NCBI RefSeq assembly: GCF_910594005.1
Contig: NC_057823.1
Location: 96,210,015 to 96,274,014 of the forward strand
DNA: 64,000 nt
Direction of reading: 5' to 3'
From: Cervus elaphus
Taxonomy: Eukaryota > Chordata > Mammalia > Artiodactyla > Cervidae
Below are positions 54,851-64,000 of this stretch, piece after piece (position 1 is the stretch's first letter; each line of letters begins with the position of its first letter). The notes under the pieces are model-generated. The model had not been told where the DNA came from and made no database searches. It was given only the letters and a program-made list of their open reading frames with translations. The position numbers and the translations under genes are program-made.

Positions 54851-57800
54851 TAGACTGAATGAGCTGTAGATTTAATCCAATTTCTCTACATAAATTTCGT
54901 GTCCAAATAACCTTATTTTTAAGTAAACTACTCTTAGTGCACCCAGTTCTTTACAATGTGTAATTTTTTGAATTAAGATAATTCTTAATATCTTTATTTA
55001 TGCACAAGATAAAAAATAAAACCTCCTTCATTAAACATTAAAAAAAAACAAACAGAAAACAAAACTGTACTGAATCCTCAGTACTTAGGATTCATAGGAG
55101 GAGGGTTAATGTTTTTATCTCTAATGCAAATGTTGATTACATAGTTAGAAAAAACTGTTGGTTGTTAAAAGATTTGCCTGAGAGTGTTGTTTAAATTACA
55201 TCATACTATGGTTTACCTGCTCCTACAAGAAGTGTCAGTGCTCCCTCTTTGTGTACTGAGATTACTTATATAATATGACATTACATCTAAAAGATAACTG
55301 TAGTGAGAAATATAGCTATTAAATCACAGTTAAAATACTTTCCAAAAATATCTGGTTTAATCTTCATATTAAGTGTCTAGACCACAATATTTTTAGAAAA
55401 ATAATTTATAGTTGTAAGAATTTAAGGTTCATTCCTGTTATTTCTTTGGGAAGCAATTTCCTTTTTACAAATAGAGCTGCTTGTCTAGCTATTGAAAAAT
55501 CTTTTGTTTAGGCAATTTTCTTTTGAAATATTCCAGGTTGCAAAGTACCATCTCAGTTTTCATGGCTACTTTTATGGTAAGTGTTTCTGCTAAAATGCTT
55601 TATCAAGTGGAAATACTATCACACTTTAACATTAAGTAAAAATAGACATATTAAAAAAAAAAAACCTCTGTAGATTTAGTTTTATTTTTAAAAATCAATT
55701 GTTTAACTTTTAAAATAGATCTTTATACTAAGACAGCATGTACTAAAATGCTTTTTTTCTCTTTGACATTATTTCTTTGGTCTCAAAATACCTGACCAAA
55801 TTATATACTACTCATAAACTTCACAAAACAGGTAAACTAATTCAACATTTTAAGAAAGCCTGTCCTCCAAAATCATATAAAAATATAGTAAACCTCCCAG
55901 AATACACGACTTAAAAGATTGCCTCACTTTATGATTTAGAAAAGTTACCTTCCCTTTATGTATCTCCATAAAGAACTAAAGATGCATAACTCTAAAATAC
56001 TATTTTTGGGATCACTAGTAACTTTATATCTGTGGGGAGAAGAATTTAATGCATGAAGTTATGGACAGACACATAGATTGATATTCACCATTGTTAGCTC
56101 ATTGTTTAGAGAAAACATTCAATAAATATCTGTTGAATGGATGAGTTTTACTGACAAAATATATTAATTATTGTGATTATATTTACAGTGTGTTTTGTGA
56201 AAATATAAGTAATGTAATGACATCATCTTGATGACCAAAAGAGAGATAAGCTCATCTAAGACAATAATGGCTGCCCTTTGCTGTGAAGTTCTTTTTTAAA
56301 GACTAAACTGTGTTACACTAATTTGGGTTTTATGTGTTAGTGGGTGTAGTTGTGGGTGTTTATAGACTTTCCTAAGTTTAAAAAAATACTTCTTAATTGT
56401 GTTTTTCTTCCTGGAACATAAACATTTGGTGGATAACTTTTAAAATTATTGTGAAACAGAGAAGTTTGGTTGATAACTTTCTGTGGAAAAAAAGTTTTTT
56501 ATGCTAATTTTTTGGAAAGTTCTCAAAAATAGTATTTTTTAAAGTTCTTTAGGAAAAACAAGAGGATTATAAGTAAGGAAGTTATTCTGGGCCAAAGGCC
56601 TATGCAATTCCCAGTAGATGAGCTATTATTTGCTTGTTAGATATATGTGGCTATTTTCTATGGTTTTAAAAATAATGACAGTCATTTTTCAGAATGTCAT
56701 TTATTTTGCCCGAAATATTTTTTTCCTTACATTTTTAAACTTTTAGTACGTGGGATGGTGCTGAGGCACTGATTTTGAGTCATGTTGTTTTACCTTTTGT
56801 CCTTTGTATTTGAGTTGGCAGTTAGGGGTGGTTTGTGGGGACCTGGCTTTCTAATACCTGTGTCAGTTTCATGCCAAATGTTGGCCTCCTTGATGCTGAT
56901 CCTGTCTTGGCCTCATGGCCTCAATTTCTGCTTTAATTGTTCACCTGACAACTGAGCAGTCTTAATTTATCCTCACTTGAGTTAACCTGGCTATGCTAGT
57001 TCGTCAGTAAGGGCCCAAATCTCCTGCTTGATATCTAGAGACAAGCTTTCTTATCTTGTTATTTGGCTAAAATGAATTCTCAATTTTCCCATGTACAAAT
57101 TTTTTTTTACATAGGCTCTTTATTTTTCCCTTTTCACATGATAATCCTCAAAGGAATTGACTGATTTTAGGAAATTTCATATATAACTAGCAAACTGTTT
57201 TCCAAATGCTATTCTGTAAATGTTCCAGAGAAGAAGGTTTCTGGGTCATAAATTTGTGAAAAACACTCTACTGCTTTCCTTTTCTCTTAAAGATACATGG
57301 CACTCATTAGCTCTGTAGCAAAGAGATCTGTTGAAATTTTTACTGTAGTATTCATGAGAGACCAAGCTTTGGCTCTTGTTGACAATCTTGGCATTCTGTG
57401 CACCCGGAAGTCTTGTTCCTTAGGGGTAAGTCTGAAGTTTCTGCAGTGTCCCTGTTGGAGATTTGTGTTCACCTAAATATATTCTTGGCAAATGTTTTCC
57501 TGTCTATTGTTGGAGAGAATTAGATGGGGGAGGGTGGAGTATGTTGGGAGCATGAATTGCATACTTGGGACTGGGTTAAACAAGGGAGGTAAATGGCTTA
57601 TGTTTTTCAGTTTGATTGGTGAGTAGTCCTTGTGTCTTTTCTCCAAATAAAATCTTGGGCAAGCTCTCATGGATTATGTCAGTGGCAGGTGGCAGAGACA
57701 CCAAGAAGCAGCTATGTTATCTGAGAATCTCTTTGCTGAGAAGGCCTGTGCTCAGTGAACAGGGTATGCGTGAACATGAGCTGGAGAGTATGAAATTGTG

Positions 57801-58221
57801 AACAGGGTTGGTTAGCCAGATTTCCTAAAGTTGGAAGGATACTTTCATTCTGTCATTTAGTACATTTATTCTACTATTTTGCCTTCATCTTTTACCTGTT
57901 CCTGATAGTGGGGTGGTGGTAGATGTGGATCCTTTGAATAACCCAAAAAGTTTCTTGGTAAATCTAGACTCTTGAGATAATTAAAAAAAAAAAAAAGTTT
58001 CAATTGTTCTACAATTATATGGTATAATTTTTTCAAGTTATTGGACTTTTAGAATTCTTTTGTGTGTGTGCTTAACACCTTTCAACATCCCATAGAACCA
58101 GTGGTGTATTACGAAGCACACTTTGAAAATTGGGATATTCAGAATATCTAGATATACTTGGAGCTCATTTTGTGGCTTAGCTAAACTATAGGAGATATGT
58201 ATTAAAGTGAACATTATTTCA
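54851..58221. other. AT-rich unassigned DNA
   Basis: 3.4 kb without a nameable gene. 'ATTCAATAAATATCTGTTGA' at about 56119-56138 is a scrap of a MIR or L2 end. Poly-A runs lie near 55651-55664 and 57981-57996. Confidence 0.5.
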
Positions 58222-58660
58222 TTTTAAAAATAATTTTTATTGGTGCTTAGTTGATTTACCATGTGTTAGTTTTAAGTGTACAGCAAAGTGAATCAGTTAT
58301 CCGTATACCCATGCTTTTTAGTTCCTTTTCCCATATGGGTCATTATGTTGAGCAGAGTTCCTTGTGATACACAGTGAGTCTTTGTTAGTTATCTGCTTTA
58401 TATATAGTAGTGTATATGTGTTAACCCAATCTTCCAATTTATCCCCTCACCCCCCATAACCATACGTTTGTTTTCTACATCTGCGACTGTATTTTTACTT
58501 TATGAATAAGTTCATTTGTACAATCTTTTTAGGTTCTACATGTAAATGATACCATATGATATTTGTCTTTCTCTGTGAAGACAAAACTTCACTTAGTATG
58601 ACAATTTCTAGGTTCATCCCTGTTGCTGCAAATTGCATTTTTTTTTGTTCTAGTTATCGC
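58222..58660 (-). mobile_element. L1 3' end, antisense
   Basis: Reversed A-rich tail at 58222-58240, then 'GTACAGCAAAGTGAATCAGT', 'GGTTCTACATGTAAATGATA' and 'GTTCATCCCTGTTGCTGCAA', which is reversed L1 3' UTR and ORF2-end text. Confidence 0.85.
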
Positions 58661-58734
58661 TAATATATTTTTAGTATCTAGGTAGAAATTCATGGGGTCA
58701 ATTGGTAATATATTGAATTTGTAGTCACTGAATT

Positions 58735-59190
58735 AGTTGCCATTGTTTCTCTAACAAATTGCTACAGATTTGGTGAGCTTAACACAGCACAAAGTTACTG
58801 TCTTATAGTTTTGGAGGTCAGAAGTCCTCAAATCAAGATATCAGCAGGGCTGCGTTCTTTCTGAAAGTTTTGGGGAAGAATTCATTTTCTTTCCTTTTGC
58901 AGTGTCTAAAGGAGGAGGTGACCACCTCCTTCCGTGGCTTGTGTCACCTTCCTTATATCACTCCAGCTTCTGTTTCTCTAATCCCTCTTCACCTCTCCAG
59001 TTCTGCCCCTCCTCCCTCCCTCTTGGAAGGACGCTTGTGATTATATAAACCAGTCCAGGTAATGCAGAATAATTTCACCATCTCAAGTTCCTTAATGACA
59101 TCTGCAAAGTACCTTTTGACATGTAACATTCATAGGTTTCTGGTATTAAGACATGGACACTTTTGGAGAGCCATTATTCTCTCCACCACA
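58735..59190 (-). mobile_element. MLT1-like LTR, antisense, nearly complete
   Basis: The + strand shows 'AACAAATTGCTACAGATTTG' at about 58755, 'AGCAGGGCTGCGTTCTTTCT' at 58842, 'TCACCATCTCAAGTTCC' at 59075, and ends 'GCCATTATTCTCTCCACCAC' at 59170-59189. It is the same LTR type as 3565-3965, but better preserved. Confidence 0.75.
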
Positions 59191-60116
59191 GACATTTATA
59201 ACTCTATGAAGTATAAAAGTTCTAGTCTCCCATTCAAAGTATCTAAATGATAAGTCATTCATCATTGACATCAATGATGTCTTTCTTACAGATTTTCTTA
59301 AGGGGCATCAATTACTAAAAATTATACATGGAAATATTATTATGGAATATGTTTACTGGGTGTTCTTTGTTTTAACTAGGTATACTTATTTAGTTGTGTT
59401 GATACCATGACATCCTTCCCTTAAATGTGGCAGTAGAAATCTCTGAAATATAATAGTATTCTCTCTTCCCTCTTTAGCTTGAGTAATAGTGTTCTTGTTT
59501 ACAAGTAAATGTAAGGAGATTGTTACAAACCCTAGCAGGAGGAATATGTTAGATAAAAGTAGTTTTCTTAGGCACATGATTGTTGTTGTTAATATTTTAT
59601 AGATATCAAATAATATAATTCAGTTCTTTCTATTGACTGCTAGGATGCTTAGAGCAAGTTTAAGGCCCACACTTAGCACTGATGTCTTTATTTTTTCTAA
59701 CAAATGTTTTAATTATTTTATAGTTTCTCAATTTTTTAATCTCAATATGTTGTATATATCATTATGCCTTGCCTCAAATCATTTTTGGAATTAAGCCATG
59801 TATACATAAATAAGAAAACATTTCCTGTTAGTACTTTGGAGTGGTGTTTTCTGAGGAAGCATGTAGAAACTTTATCCTTGCAAGTTTACTAATTTGGTTA
59901 GAATGCCTTCATAATACTTTGAGTTGGAGTTCCTCTTAGAGAAGGTTTTGATATCCATTGGCACTTACCCTGATTCCTCTTACTCTTTTAGAAGAATAAT
60001 GGAAATATGAAAAAACTTATTTTGTTATTAGGCTCTATTTTATGTTTTAAAGGAAGAGAAGAAATTCTTCAGGATCACTGAAGTCAAATGTCTGTTGTTT
60101 GACTCAAAATATTCAG
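59191..60116. other. unassigned DNA
   Basis: AT-rich, with no recognisable element. Confidence 0.45.
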
Positions 60117-60862
60117 ATTCACTAAAAAAAAAAGATACAAATGAACTTATTTACAGAACAGAAACAGACTCATAGCCATAGAAAACAAACTTATGGTTAC
60201 CAAAGGGGAACAGGGAGAGGGAAATTAGGAGTTTGGGATTAATAAATACACACTACTGTGTATAAGACGGATAAGCAGCAACGACTTGACACAACCCTGA
60301 GGGCCTCGCCAGCAGCCTACAGGAGTGGAATCTTAAACTCTAAGGGTAGTATTTGTATGACAGACAGTCGGCTTCTTAAACATCAGTTATTGTTGTTAGA
60401 AGGAGCAATAACTAAGCTTAAAGTGTGTGGGAACTTCTATCCTGCCACTTTCCTTCCTGAGAAGGAAAATGAAACACCTGATCACGATTGTCCTCAATTT
60501 CTATCTTTAAACTATGCAGCTCAGGAAGATCTGATGGATACCCCATTAGACAATCCTGACCTGGAAATATTTACAGATGGCAGTTCTTTTGTTCGGGATG
60601 GGAAGTGTAGAGCAGGTTATGCCATGGTGACGGCTGAACAGGTTTTAGAAACAAAATCTCTCCCCCAGGGAACAAGTGTTCAGTTAGTGGAGCTTGTGGC
60701 TCTGACCTAGACTCTAAAGTTAAGTATAGCACAGGGAACTATATTCAATATTTTATAATCTATAGTGGAAAATAATCTAAAAAAGAAAATATATAACTGA
60801 ATCCCTTTTCTGTACACCTGAATCAACTCTACTGCAATAAAAATAAATAAATTAAAAATCCA
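60117..60862 (+). mobile_element. L1 3' end, split by an ERV pol fragment
   Basis: Left part 60117-60292 ('GATACAAATGAACTTATTTA', 'GGAGTTTGGGATTAATAAAT', 'ACGGATAAGCAGCAA'). Right part about 60723-60862 ('TATAGCACAGGGAACTATAT', 'GTACACCTGAATCAACTC', A-rich tail with AATAAAAATAAAT). Together they give a continuous L1 3' UTR, apart from the ~430-base non-L1 insert. Confidence 0.88.
60258..60710 (+). pseudogene. gammaretrovirus-like pol fragment (RNase H start)
   Basis: A 150-codon open frame; its first ~11 codons come from the flanking L1 (the frame opens at a GTG, not ATG). Retroviral text starts at about 60293. MTDSRLLKHQ near residue 34 belongs to the RT-RNase H connection. IFTDGSSF near residues 108-115 holds the first catalytic Asp of RNase H, and QLVELVALT near the end holds the catalytic Glu. 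The remaining RNase H, integrase and all other viral genes are absent. A TAG at 60708-60710 interrupts the conserved block, and a few homologous codons may follow before L1 resumes. No LTR, primer-binding site or clear target-site duplication was seen. It is an old, isolated, non-functional fragment. Confidence 0.82.
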
Positions 60863-61016
60863 AATTCACTTACCTGAATTAGAGCACCCAAATGAAGAAA
60901 TTCCAGTATCTTCTAAAAAAGAGCTCACCAAATACGAAAAAAAAATGGTAGAAAGGGAAAGATGATAACTAGCAATTCCTTTTCAATTTATTTTTGGTAG
61001 ATTAAAAATAAATACT

Positions 61017-61442
61017 CTCTCAATTTGTGCCACGCTCTCCTTCCCCCGCTGTGTCCACAAGTCTGTTCTCTATGTGTGTGTCTCTTTTACTGCCCTACGA
61101 ATAGGTTCATAGGTACCATTTTTCTAGATTCTATACATATGCGTTAATATATGATGTTTGTTTTTCTTTTGCTGACTTACTTCCAACTGAGAGAGTAGCA
61201 TTGAAACATATATATTACCATACATAAATAGATGACCAGTGGGAATTTGCTGTATGATGCAGGGAGCTCAACCCAGAACTCTGTGAAAACCTGGAGGGGT
61301 GAGATATGGTGGGAGGTGGGAGGGAGATTCAATGGGGAGGGAGGGGGCATTTGTATACTGATGGCTGATTCGTGTTGGTGTATGGCAGGAACCAACACAA
61401 CATTGTAAAACAATTTTCCTCCAATTAAAAATTAATAAGTTA
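61017..61442 (+). mobile_element. L1 3' end with 5' inversion (twin priming)
   Basis: 61021-61183 is L1 3' UTR in antisense (CAATTTGTGCCACGCTCTCC to 'GCTGACTTACTTCC'). From about 61186 the sequence is sense (ACTGAGAGAGTAGCATTGAA) to the end. In an ordinary L1 the text ending ...CAAATTG joins directly to AGAGAGTAGC, so the upstream part has been inverted. AAAAATAAATACT occurs at 61004-61016 and 61443-61455 as target-site duplication (partly A-tail-like). Confidence 0.88.
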
Positions 61443-61894
61443 AAAAATAAATACTGTAATATTCATACAAAATTTCTCTGTCTTCTTTAAAATATTTCTC
61501 TGATGCCAAAGAGTCCAAAACTACCTTGAGGAAGGAAGCATATTATTTCCTTTGCCTTCCTCCCAGTTTTCTGTTTAAATTCTTTTGCTGCCAAGTTTGA
61601 GTGGAAAATCATTCCATTGCCAGTTGGCAACTTACGTGTCTCTTGGCCAAGAAAGCTATTTAAGCAACTTTGAAATCTGCTTAGATTTTCAGAGCTGTGT
61701 GTGTGGTGTAACACCAGTGCTCCTGAAAAACACTGGGAGGCATGCCATCTCCCTGACATGCTCTCAGATATGACATAAGTTCCATGTCATGGATACCAGC
61801 GTAACAGAAGAGCCCAAAGGAGAGTCTCAGCTCCAACTTGTGAGCTTCCTGCCATAAATCTGAGGGGTACTATTACTACTATTATCAATTCACA

Positions 61895-62080
61895 TTAAAT
61901 GAGCACGAACTGTGGTGCTAGGAATAGTGCTAAGCCTTTAAGTGCCTTTTTCACCAAATCCTTACAACAAACAGCCCTCTGAGGGAGTTACTGTTGTTAT
62001 CCCCATTTTATGGGTGGAGAAGCTATCACTTAAGAAGGTAAGTCTTTTGCCCATGATCACGTAGTTTTTCAGAATGGTGC
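61895..62080 (+). mobile_element. MIR SINE
   Basis: 'GAATAGTGCTAAGCCTTTAA', 'AAATCCTTACAACAAACAGC' and 'TATCCCCATTTTATGGGTGG' follow the MIR core order. Confidence 0.8.
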
Positions 62081-62246
62081 TGAAAATATTTGTGTATTTG
62101 ACTTTAAATCCCACAGGCTTAACTTTTATTCTGTGTACTCTATATAAGGGTTTGTATAATATACAGGGAGACAGACTGTATTGTTGCTAAGACTTAGCTC
62201 ATATTTTAAAAATATGTTTATTTTTCAGATATAGAAAGTAAAATGT

Positions 62247-62375
62247 AGGGTAGTTCCCTGATGGCCTAGTGCTTAAGATTCTGGGCCTTCACTGATGTGG
62301 CCCAGGCCCAATCCTTTGTCAGGGAACTGAGATCCTACAAAACTGTGTGGCATGGCCAAAAAGGGAGGGGGGGAA
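62247..62375 (+). mobile_element. short CHR-type tRNA-Glu SINE
   Basis: The head TAGTTCCCTGATGGCCTAGT, 'CAATCCTTTGTCAGGGAACT' (B box region) and the end 'GTGTGGCATGGCCAAAAAGG' give the short CHR form, followed by a G-rich rather than A-rich tail. Confidence 0.8.
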
Positions 62376-64000
62376 AGGTAACATGTAAGGATTATCTCTT
62401 TAACTTAAAAAAAAAGCAACAAAAAACCCTGTCATTTAATACTGTTTTTCCATCCGCTATGTAAAGAGATTGCCTTTACATTCTAAAAAGAAGTATAACT
62501 TTAATATTACCTTGTGATTTATGTGGCATCATTGGTGCGTAGCATTAGGGGAAAAAAAGAATGACTTTAAATCATTTTGATGGGAAGCAGCATAACTGGC
62601 AGATGTAATGATGCTAGGAGTGAGGAAATGGATCTTACACTCTGGCTCAACTTTGACTCATATTATGACTTTGGAGAACTACTCAGCATCTTAATCGTTC
62701 TGATATCTTTTCCTTGACATGAAGATACACCTAAACACAACATTATGAGTGAGTGTGGGAGATGTGAATTGTCTTTCTGAAGTAGATTGGCCAGCAGGTA
62801 AATTTCTAGGCTCATAATATCAAGTAACCCACACATATCCATGAATGGAGAAGAGATATTCCTTCTCAGAGAGGAAGGAGGAAAGCCCAGTCCTGCCCAT
62901 ATTGTCCACAAGTCCTCAACCTATGCCTCCTTCACGCCTGACCTGGCCCTCATTCTGACTTGAGAGCCTGCTTTGGGTTTGGTTTACGTTTTGGCTCTTT
63001 TTCCAGTTCATTCAGCCAATTTGGCTGTATGCTTCCACTGTGTTTGCTGCACTTCTCACCCTTGCCCGTCACTTAGATTTTGGGTATTGCCTTTGACCCC
63101 TTTTATGGGGTCATGCCGTTACAAGAGCACGTCTCGCCATTCCAGCTCTTGTTGCTGTGAGCCACTGTTAACCAAGGCTAATAAGTGTTTGTCTTGGTTA
63201 AGTGCTAGGTGGCTAAAAGGTCACTATAAGGGAAATTTTTAATCATATTATTCAAGATTAAAAAATCTCTATATTTAATTGTAGAATTATACTCATTTGC
63301 ACAATTATTTTTAAAGAATTTTAGCCTGATAATTTCCTTCTTTATTCCTATTTTCTTCTCTTTCTTCCTTCTAGAGACTTCAGGAAAGTTTTGATTAGAA
63401 GAGTATCGTAATACTTCTACATATCATAGTGGTTAGAGCAGTGTTTATATTAAATTTTTTAAAGGGCTAACTATGGGAATATGTGAGAGATATATCAATT
63501 ATGGATACTCCAGAACTTCTTTCATTATTTAGGTTTAATCAAAGTTATAAATATTTAAAAGAAAAAAATCTTATTTGCTAAGATTTGTATTTTATTTTAT
63601 TCTTACATTTCATACTTATAAATACTTATAATGATCAAAGAATTCACAGGGTGTATTTGTTTAATAATTGCTTAACTGTTTTAAGAACATGGAAGCTGTG
63701 TTTGAAAGCATTAGTTTGGGGGAGAATGGATACATGTATGTGAGTGAGTGAGTCCCTTCACTCTTCAGCTGAAACTATCACAACAGTTGTTATCAGCTAG
63801 GCCCAAACACAAAATAAAAAGGTTTTAAAAAAGAAAACAAAGTATTGTAAAAAAAGAAAAAAAAAGGTTAAGGGTAAAAGTAGAAAATACTCCTAAACCT
63901 GCCAACTCTTTTATATTGTTTCAGTCAAAGTCTATAAGTTTGACATATATATTTTTTATTATCTTTCCTTTAAAAATGATCATGTTAATGACTAGAACAT
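62376..64000. other. unassigned DNA to window end
   Basis: No gene was recognised. Frames at 62663-62911 (-) and 62973-63242 (+) lack motifs. The 62.9-63.2 kb part is slightly GC-richer. A-rich stretches lie near 63810-63870. Confidence 0.45.

Noticed and set aside
60258..60710. A complete endogenous provirus around the pol fragment
   Set aside because: L1 sequence continues directly on both sides; no LTR, gag, integrase or env was seen within several kilobases.
1..64000. tRNA genes suggested by B-box-like text (GGTTCGAATCC-type)
   Set aside because: All such boxes inspected lie in Bov-tA or CHR SINE heads; none folds by eye into an intact tRNA.
1..64000. CRISPR-like or phage-like arrays
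   Set aside because: Repeats are SINE tails, microsatellites and short tandem units; no regularly spaced repeat-spacer pattern exists, and the DNA is mammalian.

Overview
This is ruminant (pecoran) nuclear DNA, from cattle, sheep, goat or a close relative. The diagnosis rests on repeat content. The window is dense in BovB (RTE-type) LINEs, the BovB-derived and tRNA-derived SINEs Bov-tA and Bov-A2, artiodactyl tRNA-Glu (CHR-type) SINEs and ruminant L1 3' ends, over an older mammalian layer (MIR, L2, MLT1/MaLR LTRs, MER5A, old L1M). Sequence alone does not let me choose the species. I found no intact host protein-coding gene, tRNA, rRNA, snRNA or CRISPR. Every long ORF that I could assign to a protein family is a retrotransposon or retroviral remnant, or its antisense shadow.

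Layout. 1-262 is CpG-rich, with a GC box, a CRE-like site, a canonical kappaB-like site and two splice-donor-like motifs; it may be the edge of a gene promoter or first exon. 0.4-2.5 kb holds a BovB, a Bov-A2 and a CHR SINE. 2.5-9.5 kb is AT-rich with two old LTRs. 9.5-11.2 kb has three L1 3' regions, one with a 21-bp tandem expansion. 11.9-13.9 kb is an L1 ORF2 relic split by a BovB (itself split by a Bov-tA) and by a second Bov-tA. 14-23 kb holds scattered SINEs, a MER5A split by a BovB, a GC-rich ERV LTR with repeated U3-like units at 19.4-20.4 kb, and an L2 split by a CHR SINE. 23.4-26.9 kb is an antisense L1 carrying two SINEs with perfect target-site duplications. 27.3-28.0 kb is an old L1M. 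30-33.5 kb is unassigned AT-rich DNA.

33.85-39.59 kb is the structural highlight. A sense BovB is interrupted by an apparently full-length antisense BovB with an 11-bp target-site duplication, and that copy is interrupted by a sense BovB 3' end. 39.6-45.5 kb has two more BovBs and several SINEs. 45.5-58 kb is mostly unassigned, with a CpG cluster at 49.3-49.65 kb and an unassigned GC-rich block at 51.7-53.4 kb containing a 26-bp minisatellite. 58-62.4 kb has an L1, an MLT1-like LTR, an L1 3' end that contains a gammaretrovirus-like pol (RNase H) fragment with an open frame, a twin-primed L1, a MIR and a CHR SINE.

The window reads as intergenic or intronic DNA built by repeated nested retrotransposition. 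Nothing in it forms a pathway or operon. I do not see a clearly undescribed biological system. The best leads are the nested BovB locus, the pol fragment inside an L1, the ERV LTR, the two CpG-rich single-copy patches, and a perfect 16-bp-stem hairpin at 27.0 kb. Repeat family names come from recognition by eye, so subfamily assignments are tentative.
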